In this document: positions 31,788 to 39,753 of the stretch, piece by piece
Position numbering within the stretch: the stretch's first letter is position 1
Layout: each line of letters begins with the position of its first letter
Origin: Bordetella pseudohinzii
GTDB lineage: Bacteria; Pseudomonadota; Gammaproteobacteria; Burkholderiales; Burkholderiaceae_B
Direction of reading: 5' to 3'
Assembly (NCBI RefSeq): GCF_000657795.2
Contig: NZ_JHEP02000017.1
Coordinates: forward strand, 19,374 to 83,373
Length of the DNA stretch: 64,000 bases
Notes under the pieces: model-generated
What the model was told of the DNA's origin: nothing
Databases searched by the model: none
Seen by the model: the letters and a program-made list of their open reading frames with translations, nothing else
Position numbers and translations under genes: made by a program

Positions 31788-32423
31788 ATGTTGTTGCCAG
31801 GCCGCGTGGCGGCTTTCGATGTAGACGCCCAGAAGGGCTTCACCCCTTTGTGTCCGGACGAGCTGCCGGTTCCGCGCGGCGATGAAATCGTCGCCGAACT
31901 CAATGCCCAGGCGCGCTTTGCCTGCTGGCGCCTGGGCTCCAAGGACGCGCACAGCCCCTACGCCATCTGGCGCGCGACGGCCGACAAGCCCATGTTCACG
32001 CCCTTGGACGCGCCGCATGCGGACACGCATTGGGACATGCACTGCGTGCCGGGCACCAAGGGCTTCGAATTGCTGGACGGCCTGCCCCGGCCGGCCGACT
32101 ACGATTTTTTCGTCTGGAAGGGGGTGGAGCCCGATATGCATCCCTACGGAGCCTGCTACCATGATCTCGCGGAGCGCCGCTCGACCGGCGTGCTTGAGTT
32201 TCTCAGGAGCCGGGACGTGCAGGCCGTCATCGTCGGCGGGCTGGCGCTCGATTACTGCGTCAAGAGCACGGCGCTGCAGCTGCGCCGCGCGGGCCTGGAC
32301 GTGATCGTCAACCTCGCCGCCTGCCGGGCCATCGCGCCCGACACGGCGCGCCAGGCCATGGAGATGTTCGCCCGCGCCGGCGTGCGCACGCTCGAACGAG
32401 CGGCCTTGCTGCGGCGGCCTTGA
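31788..32423 (+). CDS. Nicotinamidase-like isochorismatase-family hydrolase
   Basis: 211 residues. The catalytic triad of the isochorismatase/nicotinamidase family is recognisable: D13 in [10 protein letters not shown]111 in [10 protein letters not shown] and C157 in [12 protein letters not shown]. Nicotinamidase (PncA) turns nicotinamide into nicotinate for NAD salvage. The metal-site histidine region ([13 protein letters not shown]) is close to but not the same as the usual DWHPxxH, so a related amidase is possible. It lies 24 nt after the permease gene and 19 nt before speG, on the same strand, so a common transcript is likely. Confidence 0.8.
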   Translation: MLLPGRVAAFDVDAQKGFTPLCPDELPVPRGDEIVAELNAQARFACWRLGSKDAHSPYAIWRATADKPMFTPLDAPHADTHWDMHCVPGTKGFELLDGLPRPADYDFFVWKGVEPDMHPYGACYHDLAERRSTGVLEFLRSRDVQAVIVGGLALDYCVKSTALQLRRAGLDVIVNLAACRAIAPDTARQAMEMFARAGVRTLERAALLRRP

Positions 32424-32442
32424 CGACCCCAAGGAGAATGGC

Positions 32443-33030
32443 ATGACAGCCACTGCCAGCGACATCCAGCTGCGGCCGCTCGAACGCGGCGATCTGCACT
32501 TCGTGCATGCCCTGAACAACAATGACGCCATCATGCGCTATTGGTTCGAAGAGCCCTACGAGGCCTATGACGAGCTGATGGCGCTCTACGACAGGCATAT
32601 CCATGACCAATTCGAGCGGCGTTTCATCGTCGAGCGCGAGGCTGGCCAGATGGTGGGCCTGGTCGAACTGGTCGAGATCAACCATATCCACCGCCGCGCG
32701 GAATTCCAGATCATCATCGCGCCCGGCTTCCAGGGCCATGGCTATGCCAAGGCCGCCACGCGGGTGGCCATCGGCTACGCCTTCCGGGTCCTCAATCTGC
32801 ATAAAGTCTATCTGGTGGTCGACAAGGACAATCTGGCGGCCGTGCATATCTACAAAGCCTGCGGGTTTTCGGTGGAAGGGGAGCTGCGCGAGGAATTCTT
32901 CTCCAACGGCCGCTATCGCGATGCCTATCGCATGAGCATCCTGCAATCCGATTATCTGCGCGCCTATGGCAGTATTCCGGAGCATGCTTCGGTATTGCGC
33001 GACTGGCTGCCGGAATCGCCGCCGGCCTAG
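32443..33030 (+). CDS. speG: Spermidine N1-acetyltransferase
   Basis: GNAT enzyme that acetylates spermidine and spermine to keep polyamines non-toxic. 195 residues, with near-identity to SpeG in [49 protein letters not shown] and the acetyl-CoA motif [15 protein letters not shown]. It ends with a 20-residue extension beyond E. coli SpeG. An AAGGAGAA ribosome site lies 5 nt upstream. SpeG is dodecameric with an allosteric polyamine site in characterised species. Confidence 0.93.
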   Translation: MTATASDIQLRPLERGDLHFVHALNNNDAIMRYWFEEPYEAYDELMALYDRHIHDQFERRFIVEREAGQMVGLVELVEINHIHRRAEFQIIIAPGFQGHGYAKAATRVAIGYAFRVLNLHKVYLVVDKDNLAAVHIYKACGFSVEGELREEFFSNGRYRDAYRMSILQSDYLRAYGSIPEHASVLRDWLPESPPA

Positions 33031-33095
33031 CGGGGGCGGCAGGCCGGGCGCGCTATTGGTATATTGCGCAGTGGGTATTTCCCCAGGAGAAGACT

Positions 33096-33473
33096 ATGAG
33101 CGTTGCGCGTTTTGTCGCGGTGTCGATATTGGGATTGGCGGGGATGACGGCGGTCCAGGCGGCTCCGCCCGTGTTTCTCAACCACACCATCATCAATAAC
33201 ATCTCCAAGAGCGACCGCCCTCAGTTCCAGGAGGCGGTGGCCGCCGCGCTGAACCAGTCGGCGGATGGGCAGACCACCCGCTGGACCAGCACGGCCACGC
33301 GCCGGCAGCCCGCCATCGAGGTGAGCCTGACGCCGCGCCAGACGAGCACGACCTCCAAGGCCAATCGCTGCCGCCAGCTCGAAGCGCGCGTGGCCCAGGG
33401 CACGGGCAAGGAAGACTGGACGTTCTGGTTCTGCCAGCAGCCCTCCGGCGCCTGGCGCGCCAGCACCAATTAA
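33096..33473 (+). CDS. Secreted small protein, RT0821/Lpp0805-like surface domain
   Basis: 125 residues. A signal peptide of about 22 residues (ending VQA-AP) precedes a domain with the pattern CRQLEARVAQG...WFCQQPSGAWRA, in which two cysteines and a final Gly-x-Trp match the C-terminal module of the RT0821/Lpp0805 surface-protein family. It lacks the glycine-zipper part of 17-kDa antigens. Function unknown; likely periplasmic. An AGGAGAA site lies 6 nt before the ATG. The stop region overlaps by 4 nt the stop of the convergent diguanylate cyclase gene. Confidence 0.6.
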   Translation: MSVARFVAVSILGLAGMTAVQAAPPVFLNHTIINNISKSDRPQFQEAVAAALNQSADGQTTRWTSTATRRQPAIEVSLTPRQTSTTSKANRCRQLEARVAQGTGKEDWTFWFCQQPSGAWRASTN

Positions 33474-34825
33474 TCGGCCAGCACGCAGGTGTTGCGGCCC
33501 CGCGCTTTGGCCGCATAGAGCGCGCCATCGGCGCGCTTGAGCAGGCGCTGGTAGTCGGGATGGCCGTCGTGGGCGGCCACGCCTACGCTCATGGTCACGC
33601 GCCGCTGTGAGCCGTCCGGCAGGGCCAGCGTCCTGCCGGCCAGGCGCTGGCGCAGGTTTTCCGCCACATGCCGTGCCTGGTCGGCATTGGCGTCGACCAG
33701 CACCACCAGAAACTCCTCCCCGCCCAGGCGAAAGGCATAGTCGCCGCCCCGGCTATACGTCGAAATGAGGGTGGCGACCTGCTGCAGCACGAAATCGCCG
33801 GCATCGTGCCCATGCTCGTCGTTGACGTTCTTGAAGTGATCGATGTCGACCATCAGCACCGCCAGCGGCGAGCCGGTCTTGCGCGCATAGGCGACTTCCT
33901 TGCTCATCACCACGTGCAGGAATTTCCGGTTGAGCAGATGGGTCAGCGTGTCCCGTCCTGACTCCAGGTGGTTGGCCTTTTCGAACAGGATGTCCAGCAG
34001 GTAGGCGATGGCCCTGGTGGCGTCGCGCACGGCGTGCAGCAGGCCGATGCGGTCCGGCGCATCCGCCGCATCCAGCAGGCGGTCCACCGCCTCGATCCGC
34101 AGGCGCGCGGCCTCGGCCTCCTTGGCGCCCTCGAACGCATGCTCGGCCTTGTGTGTGAACCACAGGCCGAATTCCGACTTGCGCAGGCGCGGCAGGCTTT
34201 GGGCGCTGTCGCCCACGGACAGGCCGAAGAGCAGCTGGTTTTCCCAGTCCAGCAGGGCCGCGCGCTGGCGCTCTTTCTCGGTGCCGATGTTCTGGGACAG
34301 GCTCAACAGGCGATAGCCTTCTTCGGCGCGGGCATTGCGATCATGCGAGCTGGCATAGGCCAGCGACATGAGCTCGATGGCGAACAGCATGATTTCGCCC
34401 AGATAGCTGGACAGCGGCCAGCGCAGCGTCTGCTCAACGGCGGGGTCGTCGGCCAAGGTGGCGCGCATGCGGCGTATCAGCATGCGCGTGCCCTGCATCA
34501 CCAGGTGGATGGGGATGTCGATGCGGGCGTGCACCTGGCCCACGCGCTGCTGGAAGGCGACGGCCGCTTCGTAGTCATGATGCACCGCGGCGCCGAACAC
34601 CGAGCGCAGCCAGGCTTGCAGGGAGGCGTGCAGTTTCTGGCGGACCAGCTGGTCGGAAAGAAAATACGCGGCCGCTTCGTCGGCCAGCATGCTTTCGTAG
34701 AAAGCATCGGCGAGCTCGTGCGCCTGTTGGTCGACGCGCGCATGGGCCAGGGTGAGGATGTCGCTTGGGTATGGCGCGCAGGTTTCCTTCCAGCGCAGCA
34801 CGAACGTATCGATAGGGAGTTTCAA
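33470..34825 (-). CDS. Globin-coupled diguanylate cyclase (BpeGReg-like)
   Basis: 451-residue oxygen-sensing enzyme that makes cyclic di-GMP. Residues 1-160 form a sensor globin; the proximal heme histidine is H99 in QRVGQVHARIDIP, the same position as in BpeGReg of B. pertussis. A helical middle region (about 165-290) is followed by a GGDEF domain: VDIDHFKNVNDEHGHDAGD, the inhibitory site R359-G-G-D362, then five residues and the active GGEEF at 368-372. So both catalysis and product feedback should work. In BpeGReg, O2 binding activates the cyclase and influences biofilm formation. Its promoter lies in the 37 nt before it or upstream of the next cyclase gene. Confidence 0.93.
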   Translation of the reverse strand: MKLPIDTFVLRWKETCAPYPSDILTLAHARVDQQAHELADAFYESMLADEAAAYFLSDQLVRQKLHASLQAWLRSVFGAAVHHDYEAAVAFQQRVGQVHARIDIPIHLVMQGTRMLIRRMRATLADDPAVEQTLRWPLSSYLGEIMLFAIELMSLAYASSHDRNARAEEGYRLLSLSQNIGTEKERQRAALLDWENQLLFGLSVGDSAQSLPRLRKSEFGLWFTHKAEHAFEGAKEAEAARLRIEAVDRLLDAADAPDRIGLLHAVRDATRAIAYLLDILFEKANHLESGRDTLTHLLNRKFLHVVMSKEVAYARKTGSPLAVLMVDIDHFKNVNDEHGHDAGDFVLQQVATLISTYSRGGDYAFRLGGEEFLVVLVDANADQARHVAENLRQRLAGRTLALPDGSQRRVTMSVGVAAHDGHPDYQRLLKRADGALYAAKARGRNTCVLAD

Positions 34826-34862
34826 AACGGGGCGTAGTAAAAGAAGAAAGGCCGCGACGCGC

Positions 34863-36020
34863 TCAGGCGGCGGCCGACTGCAGCACCACCTGGTTGCGGC
34901 CGTCGCGCTTGGCCTGGTAGAGCAGGGTGTCGGCGCGCCGCATCCAGAGGGAGACGGTATCGCCGGGTTGTAGCATAGTCAGGCCGGTGCTGGCGGTGAT
35001 CACGTGGTTCTCGTCCAGTTCGGCGATGCGGGTCTCGGCCAGCACGCGGCTCAGGCGCTGCGCGAGCAGATAGGCCGCGGACAGCTCGGCCGGCACGACA
35101 ATGGCGAATTCCTCTCCGCCCACCCGGCCTGTCAGCGCGTCATCGCCCGCGCAGTCGCGGATCAGGCTGCTGACCACGCGCAGCACATGGTCGCCCACCG
35201 CATGGCCATAGCGGTCATTGATGGACTTGAAGTGGTCGATATCGATGAGCAGCAAGGCATAAGGCCGCTGCCTGGCGCGCGCGATCAGGGTCTCTAGGCG
35301 CTCGTCGAGCGCGCGCCGGTTCCACAGGCCGGTCAGGCCGTCGAGGTCTCTATCGTCGCGCAGCCGCGTGATCATGTCGGCCAGGCTGGCCGCGAACAGC
35401 AACAGGGCCAGCACCAGCCCGGTGAGCACCAGCGTCAGCTGCAGGATGAACCAGAACGCCAGGCTGCCGAAGACTTGCGGCACGAAATAGGCGGGCAGGG
35501 CGAGCGTGAGCAGCGTGCGGGCAAAGAAACTCAGCGCGAACAGCGCAAACACCCAATAGACCGTCTTGTCGATATGGCTGGCGCGCCGCGCGCGCCGGAT
35601 ACGCCAGGCGGCGGTGCACAGGATGGCGCCGATGCCGAAATTCAGGACATAGCTGCGCGCATCCGCATCGGGCGCGACATAACAGAAATACGCCACGGCC
35701 ATCCAGATGGCCAGGCAGGCAAGCGCCAGCGGATAGCCCGCATGCTGGTCGTAGCGCCGCAACAATCCTTCGGTCATGCAGGCGATGCTCAGCAGATAGA
35801 TCGCCGCGGGGATGGTGACGTTCAGGTCGCGGTCCTGCGGCCATTGCAGGATCTGCATGGCCGCGCCGGCCGCGTAGAGCAGGAAGGCGCCTGCCAGCAA
35901 GGCGAGATAGGCGCGGCGATCCAGGAACTTCCAGATGCACAGGAAGCTTCCCGAGATGACCAGGGCGATGGCGGGGCTGCCCAAGGTAAGCACCTGGGTA
36001 GCGCTTAAGTTCAGAGTCAC
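34863..36020 (-). CDS. Membrane-bound diguanylate cyclase
   Basis: 385 residues: about six hydrophobic segments in the first 210 residues (MHYT/7TM-like sensor without a recognised domain name) and a C-terminal GGDEF domain. The active site GGEEF is intact in GRVGGEEFAIVV, with the substrate segment IDIDHFKSINDRYGHAVGD. The four residues at the I-site position are GDDA, not RxxD, so product feedback is probably lost. The GTG at 36020 is the first start in frame; no clear ribosome site is seen. It lies 37 nt upstream of the globin cyclase gene on the same strand, so the two cyclases are probably one operon. Confidence 0.88.
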   Translation of the reverse strand: MTLNLSATQVLTLGSPAIALVISGSFLCIWKFLDRRAYLALLAGAFLLYAAGAAMQILQWPQDRDLNVTIPAAIYLLSIACMTEGLLRRYDQHAGYPLALACLAIWMAVAYFCYVAPDADARSYVLNFGIGAILCTAAWRIRRARRASHIDKTVYWVFALFALSFFARTLLTLALPAYFVPQVFGSLAFWFILQLTLVLTGLVLALLLFAASLADMITRLRDDRDLDGLTGLWNRRALDERLETLIARARQRPYALLLIDIDHFKSINDRYGHAVGDHVLRVVSSLIRDCAGDDALTGRVGGEEFAIVVPAELSAAYLLAQRLSRVLAETRIAELDENHVITASTGLTMLQPGDTVSLWMRRADTLLYQAKRDGRNQVVLQSAAA

Positions 36021-36719
36021 GGCGAAGAGCCAGGGAGAGCGCCACGCGGGAGGTGGCGGAGCTGCGGAAAGACTAGGTCTTCGCGATGACGTCGTGCCGG
36101 ACCCAAAGCCGCCGGCGGGCCCGGTGAGCCAGTAATCGCGCGCGCGGCGCGCAAGCCAAGTCCAGCAGAACCAGCGGATTACGATCCATCAACGACTCCC
36201 GGGAGAGATAGGCGAGCTTGCTTGGTGGTGTCGGCCACCCGTGATGCCCGCAACGGGCCCCGCGCCTGCGGCGGGGACGCCGGTGTCCGCTGCAAGCCGG
36301 CAGGACCGGATCGCGCGACAGGCGGCGCGGGGGAGTTCCCCAGGGCATCGAATGTTTTTGCCGGCTTCGAAATAATAATTTCTCGCTGGCAGCAGAAGCG
36401 CAGCTGCTAATCGTAGCGCAGTCGCCGCGGGATTTATATAGATGCTTGAAGCCTATATTAAATTTTCCCGTTTTGCCGGCCGGCCAGTAAGTAATATAAG
36501 TCCTTGCTTTCGCGGGAAAAATTTCAAAAGTTTCAATAAAAATGAAAAACGCGAATGCCGTCGGGCGATGTTTTCATCCGTGCTCGCAAGATAACGCAAT
36601 TGTCTGCATTGAAATGAAAATATGGGAATCAACCAATCATTATTGGAATTATTATGACAGCACGGTGAGGCTATATCGGGGTTATCCCTGGATGTCGCAA
36701 AACTGACAGGCCCCGTGGT
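36021..36719. other. 699-bp gap with an AT-rich core
   Basis: No convincing gene. From about 36350 to 36690 the base composition is much more AT-rich than the neighbourhood, with runs such as TTTATATAGATG and TTTCAATAAAAATG. It holds a near-perfect inverted repeat (AAATTTTCCCG at 36460-36470 against CGGGAAAAATTT at 36514-36525) and a small CCAAT/ATTGG repeat near 36635. A 38-codon minus-strand frame (36186-36073) has a GGGAG-like site but no recognisable content. The segment probably carries the promoter of the cyclase pair and could bind H-NS-like protein. Confidence 0.45.
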
Positions 36720-37136
36720 TTATTGCGGCTGCAATTGCCCCAGCACGAAACCATCGACCTCGGCCAGCCGGCCGCGCCAGAGCGTCGGCTGCAGGCTGAT
36801 GGGCTCGCCGTCCGTGGTGAAGAACAGCGCGCCGTCCAAATGAATGTAGTTGGGCAAGGGGTCGACGGGCTGCGGCTGGCGAAAGACATCGCCCAGTTCG
36901 GCCAGGGCGCGCCGCACGCTCTCCCTGTCCGCGGCCGAATCCACCTCGCCAGCGAAGTTGTCGGCAAAGCGATCGAAATAGGCGGCGCCCGAGATGATGG
37001 TGCCGCCCACCAGGAGGCCTCCCATCTGCAGCGTAACGCCGATGCCGCGCAGGGCGCCGCCGCTGTTCACGAGATTGACCAGAAACTGCAGAAAAGCGTC
37101 GGCGCGCGGCGCTTCGGGTTGGGGCAGGGATGACAT
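36720..37136 (-). CDS. Hypothetical protein, weakly GvpU-like
   Basis: 138 residues from ATG 37136 (GAGG 6 nt upstream; ATG at 37148 is an alternative). No signal peptide. The core FLVNLVNSGGALRGIGVTLQ then MGGLLVGGTIISGAAYFDRFAD resembles, from memory, the short GvpU gas-vesicle accessory family, where a beta-hairpin of the form VGGxxISGxxISxxxYF is conserved. No gvpA or other gas-vesicle gene is near, so a gas-vesicle role is not supported. The C-terminal half (IHLDGALFFTTDGEPISLQPTLWRGRL) looks like beta-strands. It is the last gene of a minus-strand run that begins at 38630. Confidence 0.5.
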   Translation of the reverse strand: MSSLPQPEAPRADAFLQFLVNLVNSGGALRGIGVTLQMGGLLVGGTIISGAAYFDRFADNFAGEVDSAADRESVRRALAELGDVFRQPQPVDPLPNYIHLDGALFFTTDGEPISLQPTLWRGRLAEVDGFVLGQLQPQ

Positions 37137-37257
37137 GCCTGGCCTCATGGGGTTGGAGATGCGCCATTATCGAAGCGCCATGCCCCTGCCCAATGCCTGG
37201 ATCAGACCGGAAATTGCCGGCCAATCCGCGCCACTCGCGGCGCGGCGCCCGCTGACG

Positions 37258-37641
37258 TCAGGACCGGACAAACCAGGCCCAGGCCGCCGCGGCGATGGCC
37301 GCCCAGAGCAGCACGATCATCACGGCGCCCGCCCGGCTGCGCAGCCTGCCCGCCTTGGATTGCGTCCAGGCATCCGCCTCCTGGCGCGCCTGCGCCAGCA
37401 CGTCCTTGGGCAGCAGGCGCACCGCCAGCCAGATCAGGCCAGGCAGCAGGATGGCGTCATCCAGATAGCCCAGGATAGGAATGAAGTCCGGGATCAGGTC
37501 GATGGGGCTCAAGGCATAGGCGACCGCGAACAGGCCGACCGCCTTGGCGTACCAGGGCGTGTCGGGATGCTTGACGGCGAACCAGAGCGTCAAACCGTCA
37601 CGTTTGATGCGTTTGGCCCAGGTCTGGATGATCTTGCGCAT
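37258..37641 (-). CDS. YkvA-family (DUF1232) membrane protein
   Basis: 127 residues. DUF1232 core: WYAKAVGLFAVAYALSPIDLIPDFIPILGYLDDAILLPGLIW in parts, with the LSPIDLIPDFIP motif that defines the family, followed by a basic stretch and a C-terminal transmembrane helix (AVMIVLLWAAIAAAAWAWFV). Function unknown. It is the fourth gene of the run led by the cold-shock-domain gene; 48 nt separate it from the gene before. Confidence 0.85.
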   Translation of the reverse strand: MRKIIQTWAKRIKRDGLTLWFAVKHPDTPWYAKAVGLFAVAYALSPIDLIPDFIPILGYLDDAILLPGLIWLAVRLLPKDVLAQARQEADAWTQSKAGRLRSRAGAVMIVLLWAAIAAAAWAWFVRS

Positions 37642-37689
37642 GATATTGCAAGCGGAGGCGGGTCCGCCGCCATTATGCGCCGGTCGGCT

Positions 37690-38124
37690 TCAGCCCGCCC
37701 GCTTGATGGCGATATCGACATGGATGCCGCGGTCCAGGTCGGCGCCCGGCGCATCCAGCCATCGCGGCAGTCTGGCCAAATACTGCCGCAGTTCGGCTTT
37801 TTCAAGCTGCCGTGCAATATCTTCGAGCAACTCCGTTCGTGTGCGGAAGCCCTTTTGCCGGTCATCGCGCATGCCCAGCAAATAATGCAGGTCCGGTTCG
37901 GCGCCTTCTATCAGGCCCAGTTCCAGTACCTCGCCCTGCTCGGTGCGCACCAGAATCGTCTCGCCGCGGGCATACAGACGATAAACGTGCCAAGGCGAAG
38001 CGATAGCCGGATGCGCCGAGCCTGCCCTGCGGGTCTGGCCGTGCTCGGGCAGGCGTTGCGCCGGCGGGAGCAGCCTCACGCAGGCCTGCCCGATGCGGGC
38101 GACGAAGGATTTCAGCTTGCTCAA
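37690..38124 (-). CDS. Hypothetical protein
   Basis: 144 residues, no family recognised. No signal peptide; the N-terminus is basic (SKLKSFVARIGQACVRLLPP). The middle part (WHVYRLYARGETILVRTEQGEVLELGLIEGAEPDLHYLL, in parts) looks like a small beta-sheet, and the rest is helical with many charged residues. It starts 9 nt after the 67-residue gene and is followed by the DUF1232 gene, so it sits mid-operon. Soluble and probably cytoplasmic; nothing more can be said. Confidence 0.55.
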   Translation of the reverse strand: MSKLKSFVARIGQACVRLLPPAQRLPEHGQTRRAGSAHPAIASPWHVYRLYARGETILVRTEQGEVLELGLIEGAEPDLHYLLGMRDDRQKGFRTRTELLEDIARQLEKAELRQYLARLPRWLDAPGADLDRGIHVDIAIKRAG

Positions 38125-38133
38125 GATGCGCCC

Positions 38134-38337
38134 TCAGTCTTTTATCTTCGTGCGCAGATGGGTTTCGAGTCCGCTCCAGGTGCGTTGGGCGACGGGCTGC
38201 GTGGCCTGGAACCAGAGTTCGGCCAGTTGGATGCAGGGGATGACCGGCACGTCGTGCAGATAGGCCCAGAGCGTTGCGATCTTCCTGGCTTCCTGGCTCT
38301 CGGCGATGATTTGCCGGCCGCTATGCGCGCCGCGCAT
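38134..38337 (-). CDS. Hypothetical 67-residue protein coupled to a cold-shock gene
   Basis: Starts at ATG 38337, whose A is the last base of the preceding stop (TGATG), so translation is coupled to the cold-shock-domain gene. A GTG at 38340 is also in frame. No family is recognised. The sequence is a helical soluble protein with a hydrophobic middle (IATLWAYLHDVPVIPCIQLAELWF) and no transmembrane helix of full length. Small size and coupling suggest that it acts together with the cold-shock protein, but this is only inference. Confidence 0.55.
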   Translation of the reverse strand: MRGAHSGRQIIAESQEARKIATLWAYLHDVPVIPCIQLAELWFQATQPVAQRTWSGLETHLRTKIKD

Positions 38338-38630
38338 CACGAGCGCGCGCCCTGCGCGTGCCGCGGTTCGGTATCGCCGGCCTCGGCATCCGTTTCATCA
38401 GATTGCCGTTGGGCGATTTCCTCGCCTATCAGGCGGATGTGCGTGGCGTGCTCCCCTCGCGGGCTGTGGCCGATTTCATAGCTGACCCGCTGGTTGTCCC
38501 GCAGCACGTTGGTGCCGTCGTGCAACTCGACTTCCGAACCATGGGCAAAAATATCGTTGCCCCCGCCATCGGGGGCGATAAAGCCGAAGCCCTTGCTCGG
38601 GCTGAACCATTTGACTGTGCCGGTGTTCAT
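38337..38630 (-). CDS. Cold-shock-domain protein with C-terminal tail
   Basis: 97 residues from ATG 38630. Residues 1-69 are a cold-shock domain with both RNA-binding motifs (RNP1 KGFGFI, RNP2 NDIFAH) after TVKWFSPS. A 28-residue acidic and Gln-rich tail (QRQSDETDAEAGDTEPRH) is added, which classical CspA proteins lack. Such domains bind single-stranded RNA or DNA and open secondary structure. It heads a minus-strand run of five small genes to 36720; the longer open frame upstream to 38846 is low-complexity basic sequence and not a likely N-terminus. Confidence 0.88.
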   Translation of the reverse strand: MNTGTVKWFSPSKGFGFIAPDGGGNDIFAHGSEVELHDGTNVLRDNQRVSYEIGHSPRGEHATHIRLIGEEIAQRQSDETDAEAGDTEPRHAQGARS

Positions 38631-38760
38631 GGTGTTCTCGCATGAATGCCTGCGTGCCCGGGCTTGCGCGTGGGCGCGGCCAGGGGATGGGCAGGCGTGG
38701 TGAAGAATTCGAACGCTTGCTTCGACACGCGCGCCAGGGGCGGTCGAGGCCCTGCCGGGA

Positions 38761-38997
38761 TCAGTCGATATCGCGGTATGACGGCTGATGGCGGATGTCG
38801 TGTTGCTTTGGGGGCGCCGTTTGCGTGTCTTGCGCCGACGGCGCATCGGATGGCGGCAGGGGAGGGCTGTCGGAACCCGGCTTGAGGGGGAGTTGTTCGG
38901 GAGGAACCGCGGGCGTGGACGGATACAGCGGCGGCGGCGCGCGGTCGGGCCCGCCGTCTTTGGTATGGCCGGGCCCGAATCGAGTGGGGAATGGCAT
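38761..38997 (-). CDS. Possible small proline-rich protein
   Basis: 78 residues if started at ATG 38997, which has AAGGTG 8 nt upstream. It is rich in Pro, Ser and Asp (APPPLYPSTPAVPPEQLPLK) with no hydrophobic segment and no known family; it would be disordered. A perfect 8-1-8 palindrome lies 22 nt upstream of the start. Proline-rich frames arise by chance in GC-rich DNA, so I am not sure that it is a gene. Confidence 0.35.
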   Translation of the reverse strand: MPFPTRFGPGHTKDGGPDRAPPPLYPSTPAVPPEQLPLKPGSDSPPLPPSDAPSAQDTQTAPPKQHDIRHQPSYRDID

Positions 38998-39018
38998 GGA
39001 GATCACCTTGGGTGTGAT

Positions 39019-39035
39019 GTGATCATGATGATCAC
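39019..39035. promoter_or_regulatory. Perfect 8-1-8 palindrome, possible operator
   Basis: GTGATCAT-G-ATGATCAC. It lies in a 257-bp gap between the possible proline-rich gene (start 38997, minus) and the cold-shock gene (start 39264, plus). The sequence type suits a dimeric repressor; which one is unknown. Confidence 0.45.
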
Positions 39036-39219
39036 CATCCCACCATACGCGCTATTGATGGCGCACCCTAACGCTCAATTGAAACAGTCCTGGCGCTGAA
39101 ACACGATACTGCTTGACTTGTGCGCCCCATGCGTCCACTGTGTCCATGGCTTGTCAAGCATCGTGATTCCTGTTCGGTTCTGCGCCCAGGCGCCTGTCCA
39201 CCATCCTTTCCTTGATCGG

Positions 39220-39239
39220 CCTCTCTAGCTAGGGAGAGG
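39220..39239 (+). promoter_or_regulatory. Hairpin in the 5' region of the cold-shock gene
   Basis: CCTCTC/GAGAGG arms around TAGCTAGG, ending 24 nt before the cold-shock ATG. Cold-shock mRNAs often have structured leaders, so this may take part in temperature control. Confidence 0.35.
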
Positions 39240-39263
39240 TGTCCCTATATTCAAGGAAATAAC

Positions 39264-39467
39264 ATGCAAACCGGCATCGTTAAATGGTTCAGTGACGAGA
39301 AGGGCTTTGGTTTCATCATGCCCGAGAACGGTGGTCCCGATCTCTTCGCGCACTACACGGAAATCCAGGGCGAAGGCCATAAAGGCCTGGTCGAACAACA
39401 GCGCGTGAGCTACGTCCCGGGCCAAGGCCCCAAGGGGCCGATGGCGACCAAGATCACGCCGCTCTAA
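39264..39467 (+). CDS. Cold-shock protein (CspA family)
   Basis: 67-residue nucleic-acid chaperone consisting of one cold-shock domain: [20 protein letters not shown] with RNP1 KGFGFI and RNP2 DLFAHY. Its length is typical of CspA. An AAGGA site (39253-39257) lies 6 nt before the ATG. It runs opposite to the neighbouring longer cold-shock gene, and the two share less than half of their residues by eye, so this is not a recent duplication. The 3' end overlaps the tail of a decayed hicB on the other strand. Confidence 0.95.
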   Translation: MQTGIVKWFSDEKGFGFIMPENGGPDLFAHYTEIQGEGHKGLVEQQRVSYVPGQGPKGPMATKITPL

Positions 39468-39753
39468 ACGCTTTCAAACGGACCCGGGCGCCCGCGCGGC
39501 TTGACCGCGCGGCCTGACGCGCTCGCCGGCACGGCAAGCATTACCTCGTCGCCGGCCGGCGGCGAGGGGGCGGTACTCGGCGCTGGTCTTCGAAGCAGCA
39601 ATGCAGAGCGACCAGAAGCGCGTCAGCGGCCATGGCTTCGGCTTTCTCGCGGGTCTGTCCGGCGGAAAGCGCTTCAGGGATGTCGCGGAAAGTCACCACG
39701 AAGCCGACGGTATCGGTTTCGATCTTTGCGGGGTAGCGCAGCATTGCCTGCAT
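39464..39753 (-). pseudogene. hicB-like antitoxin remnant, frameshifted
   Basis: From ATG 39753 (or 39744) the frame reads LRYPAKIETDTVGFVVTFRDIPEALSAGQT in parts, then AEAMAADALLVAL and FEDQRRVPPP, the N-terminal half of a HicB antitoxin. In this frame it then runs into Arg/Pro and stops at 39541. Shifting by one base after VPPP restores the family-like sequence SPPAGDEVMLAVPASAS, which continues to a stop at 39464-39466. The C-terminal DNA-binding domain of HicB is missing in both frames, and no HicA toxin is seen on either side. I read it as a decayed, orphan antitoxin. Confidence 0.6.

Noticed and set aside
30645..32534. Long minus-strand frame opposite the AI-2E permease and nicotinamidase
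   Set aside because: Shadow of two well-supported plus-strand genes; composition is Gln/Ala/Arg-rich.
36073..36348. 91-codon minus-strand frame upstream of the membrane cyclase
   Set aside because: Arg- and Pro-rich without a domain; it probably reflects local GC skew.
36720..37136. Gas-vesicle cluster suggested by the GvpU-like protein
   Set aside because: No gvpA, gvpN, gvpF or related gene lies nearby; the similarity is weak and recalled from memory.
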